Positions 46,975-56,745 of a DNA stretch of 64,000 nt are shown piece after piece (positions within the stretch are counted from its first letter, which is position 1; the number at the start of each line of letters is the position of its first letter). The stretch lies in NCBI GenBank assembly GCA_965214525.1, contig OZ243959.1:1-64000 (forward strand), in the 5' to 3' direction. Under the pieces are notes generated by a model that saw nothing but the letters and a program-made list of their open reading frames with translations, did no database searches and was not told the DNA's origin. Source of the stretch: Qipengyuania_B sp965214525 (GTDB taxonomy: Bacteria > Pseudomonadota > Alphaproteobacteria > Sphingomonadales > Sphingomonadaceae). The translations under genes and the position numbers were made by a program.

Positions 46975-48392
46975 CCGGACAGATCATTCGTCCATCTGCT
47001 CCGGCCTTGGTCGGTCGTGTCGGTGCCGTGCTTTTGCAGCGCGCCCATCTCGTCCGCGCAGGCGGCTGGGTGTTCGCATCATACGCCGCCCAGCAGGTTC
47101 TGCGGCTGGTAACCAGTGTGGCGCTGGCTTGGCTACTTGCGCCCGCGCTGCTGGGAACGATGCTGCTGATCAACACCTTGCGAACCGCGGGCGAACTGCT
47201 CACCGATGTCGGCATTGGCCAAAGCATCGTTCACAACGAGCGAGGCGACCAGCCGGATTTCTACAACACCGCCTGGACCATCCAGATCATCCGTGGTTTC
47301 GCGCTGTTCGTGCTGGCATTGATCGTGACGATACCGGTCGCCAATCTGTACGACGATCCGCAACTGCGCGTTCTGCTCCCCATCGTCGCGTCGATCTTCG
47401 TCGTCTCTGGCTTCACGTCGCCCGCCAAGTTCCTGCTGCAGAAGCGGGTCGCCGTTCGCACGCTGGCCATTTACTCGTTCACCATAGCCGTAACCGGATC
47501 CGTCATTCACATTGCCCTTGCTTGGTGGCTCCGGGATATCTGGGCATTGATCTGGGGGCTGGTGCTTTCCACGATCATTACCGTCGCCCTCAGTTTCTTT
47601 TTGCTGGACTGGCGAAAGCATCGGCTCAAACTGGACCGAGACGCCGTTCGATCCATCTTGCATTTCGGGAAGTGGATATTCCTGTCGTCCCTGATCTTCT
47701 TTGCCGCCGGCAATTTTGATCGCCTCTATCTGGCCGACATGGTGCCGTTCGCAGTGTTGGGCGTCTACGGCATCGCCCGAACCCTGTCGGAAACCGCGGT
47801 CAATCTTTTCACCCATCTGAGCAGTCAGCTGGTCTTTCCGAAGATCGCCGCGAGCAAGGCACGCGGGCCTGCGCTGCGCGATGTCATCGGGTCGCTGCGC
47901 CAAGCGACCATCTGGGCCATCGCCCTGGCTTTGGCGGCGGGGGTTGCGGTTGCGGACACCTTGATCCTGTGGATGTACGATGACCGCTATGCACAGGCGG
48001 CAGTGTACCTGCCCATCCTGATGGCCGGGGCCTGGTTCGGAACGCTGGCCGCGATCGCGGAATCCGTATTGATGGGCATCGGCAAGCCTCGCAGCGTGGC
48101 GTTCGGCAACGCGGCGAAGTTTCTCTGCGTGCTCGTGACGGTACCTTTGGTACTGCCAGCCTATGGAATGACGGCCACCGTCATCGTGTTTGCGACGGTT
48201 GAGATCGTGCGTTACGCGGTCCTCGGCTGGCAATTGGACCGCGAACGCATCGCCTTTCATTGGCAGGATATTCTTGCCACGATCGGATTCGTGACCGCCG
48301 CACTGGCGTTTCGCGTCATTACCGGATGGCTGGGATTGAACGACGGCCTTGCCGGTTGGACCGCTATATTGGGCAATGCCTTTGGAAACTGA
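46971..48392 (+). CDS. Polysaccharide flippase (Wzx/MOP family)
   Basis: A 473-residue protein with about 12-14 membrane segments. The N-terminal pattern GWVFASYAAQQVLRLVTSVALAWLL (partly shown), then LTDVGIGQSIVHNERGDQPDFYNTAWTIQ, matches lipopolysaccharide biosynthesis flippases. It should move lipid-linked repeat units across the inner membrane. The start is GTG at 46971, overlapping the upstream stop as GTGA. Confidence 0.88.
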   Translation: MTGQIIRPSAPALVGRVGAVLLQRAHLVRAGGWVFASYAAQQVLRLVTSVALAWLLAPALLGTMLLINTLRTAGELLTDVGIGQSIVHNERGDQPDFYNTAWTIQIIRGFALFVLALIVTIPVANLYDDPQLRVLLPIVASIFVVSGFTSPAKFLLQKRVAVRTLAIYSFTIAVTGSVIHIALAWWLRDIWALIWGLVLSTIITVALSFFLLDWRKHRLKLDRDAVRSILHFGKWIFLSSLIFFAAGNFDRLYLADMVPFAVLGVYGIARTLSETAVNLFTHLSSQLVFPKIAASKARGPALRDVIGSLRQATIWAIALALAAGVAVADTLILWMYDDRYAQAAVYLPILMAGAWFGTLAAIAESVLMGIGKPRSVAFGNAAKFLCVLVTVPLVLPAYGMTATVIVFATVEIVRYAVLGWQLDRERIAFHWQDILATIGFVTAALAFRVITGWLGLNDGLAGWTAILGNAFGN

Positions 48393-49362
48393 TCCGCCTT
48401 TCGGCGTCGTCGCCATCGGTCGCAATGAAGGGGAGCGGCTCAAAGGATGCCTGCGCTCCATCCCCCCCGGCGTACCGACGGTGTATGTCGATAGCGCCTC
48501 GAGCGATGGCAGCGCCTCGTTCGCCCGCGCGTTGGGCACTGAAGTCGTCGATCTCGATCTGGCGCGGCCCTTTACCGCGGCCCGCGCGCGCAACGAAGGG
48601 TTCGCGCGCCTCAGCGCTTTGCATCCTTCGCTGCCATACGTGCAATTCGTCGATGGCGATTGCGAGATCGAACCCTCATGGTTCGCGGCAGCGATCGACC
48701 GGCTGAACGCAAATCCCGATCTTGCCGTCGTTTGCGGCCGCCGCAAGGAGCGGTTTCCCGACGCATCGTTCTATAATGCCATGGCGGACGACGAATGGGA
48801 TACGCCGATCGGCAAGGCCGATGCATGCGGCGGGGATGCCATGATCCGCGCGGACCTGTTTGCCAAGGTGAACGGCTACGACGAGGGCCTGCTGGCCCAC
48901 GAAGAGCCCGATATGTGTAGCCGCATGCGCCAGCACGGCATGATGATCGAGCGGATCGATGCCTTGATGACCCACCACGATGCGGCCATCACCCGTTTCT
49001 CGCAATGGTGGCGCCGCAATGTTCGCGGGGGCTATGGGTACACGCAGGCTGCGCTCAAGCACGGGCGCTCGCCTTACAACCCGGCCAGCGACCTGTTTCG
49101 ACGTACGCTGCAATGGGGCATCGTCATCCCGGCGATCGCTCTTGTCCTCTCGGTTGTGATGTTTCCGGTGGGCCTGCTTGCGTGGCTGGTCTATCCCCTT
49201 CACATCCTGCGACAAACGCGCCGGTTCGACGGGTCTTTTTCTGAGCGGCTGCGGCGCGCTTTCTTCGACCTGCTGGTCAAGTTCGCAGAAGCGCGCGGCG
49301 TGCTGTCGTTTGTGTGGGACAAGGTCCGTTCCCGGCAACGCCATTCCATCACCTATAAATAG
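48376..49362 (+). CDS. Glycosyltransferase family 2
   Basis: About 328 residues. The GT-A nucleotide-sugar binding features are visible: GVVAIGRNEGERLKGCL, YVDSASSDGS, ARNEGF and the DxD-like FVDGDCEIE. C-terminal membrane segments follow (PAIALVLSVVMFPVGLLAWL). It should add a sugar to the lipid-linked intermediate at the inner leaflet. The ATG at 48376 lies inside the end of the flippase gene. An earlier in-frame ATG at 48349 is possible. Confidence 0.88.
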   Translation: MPLETDPPFGVVAIGRNEGERLKGCLRSIPPGVPTVYVDSASSDGSASFARALGTEVVDLDLARPFTAARARNEGFARLSALHPSLPYVQFVDGDCEIEPSWFAAAIDRLNANPDLAVVCGRRKERFPDASFYNAMADDEWDTPIGKADACGGDAMIRADLFAKVNGYDEGLLAHEEPDMCSRMRQHGMMIERIDALMTHHDAAITRFSQWWRRNVRGGYGYTQAALKHGRSPYNPASDLFRRTLQWGIVIPAIALVLSVVMFPVGLLAWLVYPLHILRQTRRFDGSFSERLRRAFFDLLVKFAEARGVLSFVWDKVRSRQRHSITYK

Positions 49363-49401
49363 TCGGCAGGTCGAACAGACCGTTTTCGGCGGAGATGCAA
49401 C

Positions 49402-50571
49402 GTGTCGATAATCTACCTGACAAGCGAATATCCTGCGCTTTCGCACACCTTCATCCGGCGCGAGATCGCGGCCCTGCGCGATCGTGGCCTGGATATTCGT
49501 CCGTTCAGCGTGCGGCCGGGAAAGGTCGATTGGGGCGAGCAGGTTCCCGCCATCCTGGGCCGCAGCAAGATACGCGTGGTGCTGGATGCGGCTGCCGCAT
49601 GCGGGCGCAATCCGGCGGGGGCTGTTCGCGCGTTGCTGCTTGCACAACGGCACCGCGAAAAGGGACTGAAGGGGTGGTGGTGGAGCTGGTTTCACCTGGT
49701 GGAAGCATTGGCGCTGACAAGCATGGTTCGTGCGCGCGAACCGCGGCGGCTGCACTCCCATTTCGCCAATAGCGGTGCGACGGTGGGCATGCTGGCCGCG
49801 CATTATCTGGGCATTCCATGGAGCGTTACGCTGCATGCCTATTCGGAATACGATCCGCCGGCGGGCGATATGCTGCCCGACAAGCTGCTGCGGGCAGACT
49901 TCGTTTCCTGCGCCAGCTGGTTCATGAAATCGCACGCCATGCGGATCACGCCGGTTGCCTGCTGGGACAAGTATCATATCGTGCGTTGCGGGGTCAGCGT
50001 ACCGCCGGATGGCGCGATAACCATTTCCCGGCAGCCGGTTCGTACCTTCCTGATGGTCGGGCGGCTGGCAGAGCAGAAAGGCTATCCGGGCCTGATCGCG
50101 GCAATGCGCGAGCTCGCCGATCGGGGGGTCGATGTTCGTGTCAGGATCGTGGGCGATGGGCCGATGCGCGCCGACATCGAACGGGCGATCGATCGGTATG
50201 GTTTGCAGGAACGGATCGCATTGCTCGGACCGTTGATGGAACAGGATACGCTGCGCGAAGTCGAGAAAGCGGATGGCTTCGTGCTTCCCAGTCTCATCGA
50301 AGGCCTGCCAGTCGTCCTGATGGAAGCACTTGCTGCCGGAAAGCCGGTGATTGCCCCGGTCGTTGCCGGCATCCCGGAACTGGTCGAGCACGAGCGGACG
50401 GGGTTGACCTTTACCGTCGCGGATTGGTCCGATCTGGCGCGGCAGATGGAGCGACTGGCGACCGACGGGCTTCTGGGCGCACGGCTTGCCGAAGCTGGAC
50501 GCGCGCGCATCCTCGAGGAGTTCGCCATCGACAAAGCGGTCGAACCACTGGTTCCGCTGCTATCGCGCTAA
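49402..50571 (+). CDS. Glycosyltransferase family 4
   Basis: A 389-residue GT-B retaining glycosyltransferase. The N-terminal domain has LTSEYPALSHTFIRREI, commonly seen in colanic-acid and EPS transferases. The C-terminal nucleotide-binding domain has MVGRLAEQKGYPGLI, the E-x7-E type region FVLPSLIEGLPVVLMEALAAGKPVIA, and GIPELVEHERTG. Last gene of the plus-strand EPS operon. Confidence 0.92.
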   Translation: MSIIYLTSEYPALSHTFIRREIAALRDRGLDIRPFSVRPGKVDWGEQVPAILGRSKIRVVLDAAAACGRNPAGAVRALLLAQRHREKGLKGWWWSWFHLVEALALTSMVRAREPRRLHSHFANSGATVGMLAAHYLGIPWSVTLHAYSEYDPPAGDMLPDKLLRADFVSCASWFMKSHAMRITPVACWDKYHIVRCGVSVPPDGAITISRQPVRTFLMVGRLAEQKGYPGLIAAMRELADRGVDVRVRIVGDGPMRADIERAIDRYGLQERIALLGPLMEQDTLREVEKADGFVLPSLIEGLPVVLMEALAAGKPVIAPVVAGIPELVEHERTGLTFTVADWSDLARQMERLATDGLLGARLAEAGRARILEEFAIDKAVEPLVPLLSR

Positions 50572-50961
50572 GGCTGGCGATGGTTGGCACGCCTGAGAGC
50601 CGCTGGCTTCAGGCTAGCCGGCTATACACCGTACAGGGCGGAGCGTCCGGTAATATGCGCGAACGGGTGTCAAGCATTAGCAGCTTGCCCTCTTGCTCTT
50701 GACGGAGAGCATGCCGTTAGAGGTGCCGAAATCCGCTGCGCAGGCGAAGGCCCGCGAAGGTTGACCAGATCAAAGCGGGTGCCCGCGAGCCAAGGCGCTG
50801 CCGCGCTGGAATGCCCCGCTTAGCTACGAAAGACCGTAAGCGTGCATCGCCGCGTTGCTGTCTTCGCATTAACGTTCAGCGAATGCTCCGGATCCTGAGC
50901 AATGGCACCCCCGATGCAGCAATCACCAGCTGCCCGAACGATGCAGAATGCCCATGCAGCG
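50572..50961. other. Intergenic region, 390 bases, between convergent EPS operons
   Basis: The GT4 gene ends on the plus strand and the tyrosine-kinase gene ends on the minus strand. I see no conserved protein, no clear terminator hairpin with a T-run, and no tRNA. Short open frames here have no family resemblance. Confidence 0.5.
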
Positions 50962-51756
50962 TCAGCGGTTGTAGTACCGGCTATACGCCCGCGAGGTGCC
51001 GCCATAGCCGTAGGCGTCGATGACACCGCCGCGATAGCGGTTGAGTACGGCCCCGACCGGTACCGCCGGACGCAGCAATTCCATCGCCTGCTGCACCTCG
51101 CGCTTGGTCGAGCGGCCGCTATCGACGACCATCATATAACCATCGAGCGATTCCATGAGGATCATCGCATCATCGTTCGCGAAGACCGGCGGCAGATCGA
51201 CGATGACGATCGCCTTGCTGGACTGCGCGCGCAGCCGTCCGATCAGCGTGTCGTACCGTTCGCCGGACAGGAATGTCGTGGAATCCTCGCTCGTCACATG
51301 GGTCGGCAGGACGACCAGCGGCAGCCCCTCGATGCGCATTGCGATATCTTCGAGCCGGTCGACTTTCCCTTCAAGGAAGCTGGTCACTCCATGCTCGAAC
51401 TCGATGCCGAGATTTTGCCCGATGCTGCCGCGGCGAAGGTCCATATCGACCAGGAACACCGTAAAATCGTTCAACCGCGCCAGCGCCGCCGCCAGGTTGA
51501 GCGACATCAACGACTTTCCGGCCGTAGGGGCCGGGGAGGTGATCCCGACGAAGTTCATCTTCAGCAATTCCAGCTGCTTGGTAAACTTGGTCCGCATGAG
51601 GTTGAACGGGCGTGACCGGATATCGCGACTATCGAAAGCAACGACATGGTTCTTTTCGATCACGCGCATGTCCGGGCGATGCACGGCGAGGTCCGACATC
51701 ACCATCGGCGGGAAACGCCGTTGATCCAGGGTGGCTTGATTGGGCATCTCGGTCAT
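50962..51756 (-). CDS. Capsule/EPS tyrosine autokinase (BY-kinase, CpsD/CapB-like)
   Basis: A 264-residue cytoplasmic ATPase. Walker A is SPAPTAGKS (74-82), Walker A' VFLVDMDLRRG (about 100-110), and Walker B VIVDLPP (184-190). The C-terminal tail has six tyrosines in the last 24 residues (241, 249, 251, 258, 261, 262), the autophosphorylation cluster. It is encoded apart from the Wzz-like activator upstream, overlapping it by one base (TGATG). Phosphorylation cycling should control EPS chain length and export. Confidence 0.92.
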   Translation of the reverse strand: MTEMPNQATLDQRRFPPMVMSDLAVHRPDMRVIEKNHVVAFDSRDIRSRPFNLMRTKFTKQLELLKMNFVGITSPAPTAGKSLMSLNLAAALARLNDFTVFLVDMDLRRGSIGQNLGIEFEHGVTSFLEGKVDRLEDIAMRIEGLPLVVLPTHVTSEDSTTFLSGERYDTLIGRLRAQSSKAIVIVDLPPVFANDDAMILMESLDGYMMVVDSGRSTKREVQQAMELLRPAVPVGAVLNRYRGGVIDAYGYGGTSRAYSRYYNR

Positions 51757-53204
51757 CAACTTGCTGCTCCGGAAAGGCCGGGAATGAAACGACGCCAGCC
51801 GGGCGTATCCAACGTTGAGCGCGCGCTGAGGATGGGCACGACGCCAAGCGGGTTCTCCCCGGTAGCCGCGGCCAGACTTTCCGGATCGCGGATCGGGCGA
51901 CGAAACAATTCGATCGCCAGCGCCAGCGCAATGCCAAGTGCCAGGCCGCCACCGATGCAAATCGCAAGGATCATCAGCCGGTCCGGCCAGATCGGCTCGT
52001 CCGGCACGATCGGCGGTTCCACCACCGCCAGGCGCTCCGCCACTTGTTCATCCTCGGCTTTCACGCCCGCGCGGGCGGCGGTTAGGCGGTTCTGCACGTC
52101 CTGGTATCGGTTGTTCAGGCCGCTCAAATCCTGCTGCAGGTTGGCGATCTCCTGCTGGACCAGCGGTACGCGCGATTGCACGGACAAGCGTGCATTGATC
52201 TGCGCTTCTTCATTGGCTCGTGCGGCCTGAAGTGCGGCGATCTGCCGGTTGTTGAATTCGATCTGCCGATCAAGGCTTTCGGTCGGCAGACGGCGTACCG
52301 TCTGGCGGGCCAGCACCTTCGCCTCGGCGAGCTGGTTCTTCGCCAGCACAACATCGGGATGGGTTTCGGCATATACGGCACGCGCGGCCGCCAGGCGAGC
52401 CTCGGCCGCTGCGACGTTCGGATCGCGTTCGTCGGCGCTTGAAAGCTGGCTCTTCTGCGCCACCAGCATCGAGTTTTCGCGCTGCAGCCCGGCGATCTGT
52501 GCGTCATATCCGCCGCGATTGCCGATCACAGAGCCGCCCACGCTCGCCAATGCGCTGCCGTTGCGCGCGCTGATCGTGGAGATCTGGTTCTGGATAGTGC
52601 TGATCTGCCGTTCCAATTCGACAGACTGATCGGTCAGGAAATCGACGGTGTTCGTAGCTTGCTCGACATTGCCCGATGCATCCAGCTCGAGAATGCGGTC
52701 CATCAGATCCTGGGTTACGGCCTGGGTCGCCCTGGCTTCCGAATATTCATAGCCGAGGCGAAAGGCGATCGTACGTTCGTTGGACGAATTGCCGGGCACT
52801 TCGACGCTCGTCGGTTCAAGACTGATCGAGTCGCGCATTGTTTGAATGATTTGCGACAGAGGTTGGCTTTCGCGCGCTTCGCCATACAGGCGATGCCGCT
52901 CGATCAGCGCGATAAGGTTCGGGCGGCTGACGACTTCCGCACGGATCCTTGCGATGCGCCGATCGACCACTTCTGTTTCCAGCCCGTCGACAACGCCGCC
53001 CTGCACCTGCGCCGATTCGACAAGCAGCAGCGCACTCGATTCGTACACCGGCTTGATGAACATGATCGCGGCTGCCGCAGCCAGGACGCCCAGCACGGCT
53101 GGCACGATGATCCACCACTTACGCTCCCGCAAGATCGTCGGGATCTGGGCGATCATGCTGCCGATACCGGGGCCTTCCGGCTCGTCGATTAGCGTAGCTT
53201 CCAT
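51756..53204 (-). CDS. Wzz/GumC-type chain-length determinant protein
   Basis: A 482-residue inner-membrane co-polymerase. It has membrane segments near 30-55 (KWWIIVPAVLGVLAAAAAIM) and near the C-terminus (DRLMILAICIGGGLALGIALALAIELF, shown here beyond its core). Between them is a long periplasmic coiled coil (LERQISTIQNQIST, RQIAALQAARANEEAQINARL). The kinase domain is on the next gene. The ATG at 53204 lies just after the upstream stop. Confidence 0.92.
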   Translation of the reverse strand: MEATLIDEPEGPGIGSMIAQIPTILRERKWWIIVPAVLGVLAAAAAIMFIKPVYESSALLLVESAQVQGGVVDGLETEVVDRRIARIRAEVVSRPNLIALIERHRLYGEARESQPLSQIIQTMRDSISLEPTSVEVPGNSSNERTIAFRLGYEYSEARATQAVTQDLMDRILELDASGNVEQATNTVDFLTDQSVELERQISTIQNQISTISARNGSALASVGGSVIGNRGGYDAQIAGLQRENSMLVAQKSQLSSADERDPNVAAAEARLAAARAVYAETHPDVVLAKNQLAEAKVLARQTVRRLPTESLDRQIEFNNRQIAALQAARANEEAQINARLSVQSRVPLVQQEIANLQQDLSGLNNRYQDVQNRLTAARAGVKAEDEQVAERLAVVEPPIVPDEPIWPDRLMILAICIGGGLALGIALALAIELFRRPIRDPESLAAATGENPLGVVPILSARSTLDTPGWRRFIPGLSGAAS

Positions 53205-53205
53205 G

Positions 53206-54462
53206 TTAGCGAACGTCCCCGAAAAGATAGCTGACCCCAAGATAGGTCTGAAAATTCCCATCCCGATCAAAAGTGTCGGTGAACGGCTTACTGTAGGAAA
53301 CGTTTGCAAAAGCTGAAAGGCGCTGTGTGAATGTGTGGCGATAGCGGGCGCCGGCGGAAAGCAGTTCGCTCGAACGGTTGAGCCCGATATCGTCATCCTC
53401 GATGAAGTCACCTTCGAGGATGCGTTCGCTGCGCCGATAGGCCGCTAGCAGGTTGATCCGGCCGTTCAACGACAATTGCCGATCGTATTGCACATTCACG
53501 GATGTCGAGGTGCTGAGACCGCCAAAGGTCGTCGGGGTGGCATCGCGCGCCGCGCCGAAGCACAAATTACCGCGAACGCCGCGCTTGCACCCATTGACGC
53601 TGAGGGCGAAATCCACGTTCTCTTCCCGATTGCCGAAACCATCGTCGATATTGGCATAGGAAACGCCAACCTGGCCGGACCAGGACAGCGTGGGCGAGAT
53701 CTGCTGGCTTATCCCGACGAGGGGGGTGATCGAATAGCTGTCGCCCCGTTCCTGGTCGAGGTAGTCGTTCTTGTTGACCGATACATTCGCCTGCAACCGG
53801 GTACGCTCGCTCAATTGCCGCGCATATCCAAGGCTTGCACCGGCCGAGCGGTAGTCGCGCCCGAAATCGCCCTCCGTTGCGCTTCCTTGCGCGGACAGTC
53901 CGACCGAAAGCGAATCGATGGGCGAGATCGTGCGAGTCAACGCACCGCGTACCGACAGCGTGGAGATACGCCGCCCCGTTCCCGCTACCGTGGGATCGAT
54001 CAGGGGGAACTCGGGCACTTCGTCCGGCTCGAGCGCGATTAGATCGTCGGTTCCCACAAAGAGGCTGTTTTGCGCATAGGACTGACTGGACAAGAACTGC
54101 AGGCCGCCCGAAAGCCCGGTGCGCTCGTCCAGACGCGTCTGCCCATCGGCGCTTACCTGAACGCGTTCGTTATCGCGAACGCCGTCGAAATAGAGATCGT
54201 AAGCGAGATTGCCACTGATGCGAAAACGGGTGATCTCGTCCACGAAGAAGACCGAAGGGGTAACCTCGACGGTCGCCCCTAACGTGCCGTTATCGTCGGA
54301 CGCGCCGAGATAGGGTGCAGTCTCGTATCGCAAACCGCCCGATACGAGCACGTTCGCCCGTGTATCCGCCCCGGCAGGGGCAGACAGGGCCACCCCGAGG
54401 CAACTCGTGCCCAGCAGCATGGCCGTACGCGGAAGCATTCCCCTGGAGCGTGCATTCATCAT
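53206..54462 (-). CDS. Outer-membrane beta-barrel protein of the EPS locus
   Basis: A 418-residue protein with signal peptide (TAMLLGTSCLGVALSAPAGA) and many alternating amphipathic strands, ending in an aromatic-rich strand (YLGVSYLFGDVR). Similar barrels occur in exosortase-linked EPS clusters beside the Wza gene. It could aid polysaccharide passage or assembly of the export pore. It overlaps wza by 4 bases and precedes wzz by two bases, so it is a core operon member. Confidence 0.82.
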   Translation of the reverse strand: MMNARSRGMLPRTAMLLGTSCLGVALSAPAGADTRANVLVSGGLRYETAPYLGASDDNGTLGATVEVTPSVFFVDEITRFRISGNLAYDLYFDGVRDNERVQVSADGQTRLDERTGLSGGLQFLSSQSYAQNSLFVGTDDLIALEPDEVPEFPLIDPTVAGTGRRISTLSVRGALTRTISPIDSLSVGLSAQGSATEGDFGRDYRSAGASLGYARQLSERTRLQANVSVNKNDYLDQERGDSYSITPLVGISQQISPTLSWSGQVGVSYANIDDGFGNREENVDFALSVNGCKRGVRGNLCFGAARDATPTTFGGLSTSTSVNVQYDRQLSLNGRINLLAAYRRSERILEGDFIEDDDIGLNRSSELLSAGARYRHTFTQRLSAFANVSYSKPFTDTFDRDGNFQTYLGVSYLFGDVR

Positions 54463-55076
54463 GGAACAATGACCGTATCACCGCTTTCGATGCGGACCAG
54501 GTTGGCGCGTTCCACGTCCTGCGTCGAAACCCCCGATTTGAACAGCGGGGCCATCCGCACGCGCAAGGTGCGGATACGGTCGCCATTCTTCCGGATGATG
54601 ACCACCTCGTTCAAATTCGCGAACTCGTTCGGTCCGCCAGCCAAGCTGAGGGCTTCGAGGACATTGACGTACCGGCCCGGCTGAAAGCTTCCAGGTGAGT
54701 TGACCCGGCCCATGACGGAAAACTGCAGCCCCGTGGGAGCGACCGATACCGTGGTTTGCGGCACGTCGCCACGATACTGATCGCGCAAGCCCTGGCGAAT
54801 GCGGCTTTCCAGTTCCTGCGGCAACATCCCGGCGACGTTGACCTGGCCGACCAATGGAAAAGCAATGGTGCCATCGGGCAACACATTTACCGTACGTTGC
54901 AGTCGGTCCTCTCCCCAGACATAGATGTCCAGCGTATCGCCCGGATTGATTCGGTAATCCGAAACCTGGGCGATGTCATCGGCCGTCTGCGCGGCTACGC
55001 CGCTAAGGCCAAAACCGCTGCCGCACAGGACCGTGAAGACGAGGGCATACACAACATTTTTTAACGCGAAGCGCAT
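54459..55076 (-). CDS. Polysaccharide export protein (Wza/PEP-CTERM EPS export type)
   Basis: A 205-residue protein with signal peptide followed by a polysaccharide export domain (YRINPGDTLDIYVWGEDRLQRTV, LPDGTIAFPLVGQVNVAG) and a SLBB domain (VMGRVNSPGSFQPGRYVNVLEALSLAGG, shown in part). It lacks the long C-terminal helix of classical Wza, as do short versions in exosortase EPS loci, where the barrel protein may supply the outer-membrane pore. First gene of the minus-strand export operon. Confidence 0.92.
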   Translation of the reverse strand: MRFALKNVVYALVFTVLCGSGFGLSGVAAQTADDIAQVSDYRINPGDTLDIYVWGEDRLQRTVNVLPDGTIAFPLVGQVNVAGMLPQELESRIRQGLRDQYRGDVPQTTVSVAPTGLQFSVMGRVNSPGSFQPGRYVNVLEALSLAGGPNEFANLNEVVIIRKNGDRIRTLRVRMAPLFKSGVSTQDVERANLVRIESGDTVIVP

Positions 55077-55136
55077 AACGATGCGATCTCCTGACTGTTC
55101 TTTTCAAATCATCCGACGGCTTTATTAAGACAAAAC

Positions 55137-56744
55137 ATGACCTCAAGCCAACGTTTTCGGCGCGTGCCAAATCGAACCGTATTGTCCCTATTCCTTTACG
55201 GGTTGCTGATATTCGGAACGACTGCCTGTGCCGATCCCGCCCAGGTTGCGGCCGAGAACGGCGCGCTGGCCGCGAACTACCTTCAAACCGGCGACCTGCC
55301 CGCTGCACGCGAAGCGGTGAACGCCGCCTTGACGGCCCGCGACGACGACATCAGCCTGCATTTGCTGCGCGGCCGTATCGAGTACGCCGCGGGCGACCAG
55401 GAAGCGGCCTATAGCGCCTTCTACAACGCACTGGCGCTTGACCCCGTCAACCCCGAGGCATTGCAGGGCGTGTCGCAACTGGGTCTTGCGAACGGCAATC
55501 TAACGGAATCGCTGAAGGCGACCGAGCGCATCCTGTCCATGGCGCCCGAACAGCCCGACGCCCTGTTAATCCGCGGCATGCACGCTCTGTCCCGGCGCAA
55601 GTTCGACGAAGCGGCCGAATATGCCGATACGCTGCTTAGTGTAGCGCCGGAAAACGACGATGCGAGAATCCTGCGAGCCCGGGCGCTGTACCAATTGGGG
55701 CGGAAGGACGAGGCGCTGGCAGCGGTTGGCGGACGCGGCAACCTGTCGGACCGGCCGATCACCTCGGGTACAGCCCTTACCCGGCTGGAGATCTTCCGCG
55801 ACCAGCGTGACGCGGCGGGAATGGCCGCAGAGTTCCAACGTTTGCGGGGCCTGCGTCCGGACGACACGGCATTGCGGCTGGATGAAGCGAACTTCGCCTT
55901 CAAGCGCGGCAATTACGAAGCGGCAAACGGGTTGCTGGTTGCAGTAATGACGGATGCGAACCTCGATCCGCCGGTTGCGGCTGGTGCTGCCGAGCAGGCC
56001 GTCGCCATGTGGACCGAATACGGGCTCGAGAGCGTAACCGATGGCGACTGGCAGCGCCTTGCGACCGGAACCAGCGCTGAAAGCCGGGCGCGGATCGCGC
56101 GGTATCTGCTGGACCGCGAAATGCCCGGCCGGGCAAGACCTTTCATAGCCGGTCTGGAGGGGAAGGAACGGCTCGCCTTGGGCGCGCGCCTGCAAGCCGC
56201 GCGCGGCGATGCGCGGGCCGCCCTCGCATTGGCCAATCGCGTGCTAGGACAGGATGCGACGTATTGTTCGGCTCTGGTGGCGAGCAGCCAGGCACTCTTG
56301 CATCTTCGCCGGGTCGACAAGGCGGTGGAGAATGGGCAATTGGCGTCGATCGAATGCCCCGACCGGGTCGATGGTTACCTTGCGGCGGCGCGGGCCTACA
56401 CGGCCTGGAACCGGTCGACGGCCGCTAACCGCGTATTTGCCGAAGGGTTCGACGCGCTCCCGCAGAACCTGTTGCTGGCGACCGCTTTTGCCCAATCGCT
56501 ACTGGAACGGGAGCGGGGGCGAGAGGCGGTGGCGATCACGCGCCGCTATACCCGCGATAACGCGTCCTCGGTGGCGGGGTGGAAATTGTACGGCAAGGCC
56601 TGCGCCGAGGCTAACCGCAATTGCGTTCAGGAAGCCCGCACGAAGGGGGCCGACGCGGCGACGCGCTATGGCGCGGACCTGCCGCCCGGGCAGTTGCGGC
56701 CAAACGGGCTGTTCGGACGCTTCGTAACCCGATCGGCCAACTGA
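55137..56744 (+). CDS. Tetratricopeptide-repeat protein of the EPS locus, probably a lipoprotein
   Basis: A 535-residue protein with an N-terminal hydrophobic segment ending FGTTAC (a weak lipobox) and many TPR units (AANYLQTGDLPAAREAVNAAL, AYSAFYNALALDPVNPEALQGVSQL and others). TPR lipoproteins are regular members of PEP-CTERM/EPS loci. It likely scaffolds export or sorting components in the periplasm. Divergent from the wza operon. It ends one base before the next gene. Confidence 0.85.
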   Translation: MTSSQRFRRVPNRTVLSLFLYGLLIFGTTACADPAQVAAENGALAANYLQTGDLPAAREAVNAALTARDDDISLHLLRGRIEYAAGDQEAAYSAFYNALALDPVNPEALQGVSQLGLANGNLTESLKATERILSMAPEQPDALLIRGMHALSRRKFDEAAEYADTLLSVAPENDDARILRARALYQLGRKDEALAAVGGRGNLSDRPITSGTALTRLEIFRDQRDAAGMAAEFQRLRGLRPDDTALRLDEANFAFKRGNYEAANGLLVAVMTDANLDPPVAAGAAEQAVAMWTEYGLESVTDGDWQRLATGTSAESRARIARYLLDREMPGRARPFIAGLEGKERLALGARLQAARGDARAALALANRVLGQDATYCSALVASSQALLHLRRVDKAVENGQLASIECPDRVDGYLAAARAYTAWNRSTAANRVFAEGFDALPQNLLLATAFAQSLLERERGREAVAITRRYTRDNASSVAGWKLYGKACAEANRNCVQEARTKGADAATRYGADLPPGQLRPNGLFGRFVTRSAN

Positions 56745-56745
56745 A

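Noticed and set aside
50572..50961. Short open frames in the gap between the EPS operons
   Set aside because: No ribosome site with matching coding character and no family resemblance. Treated as non-coding.
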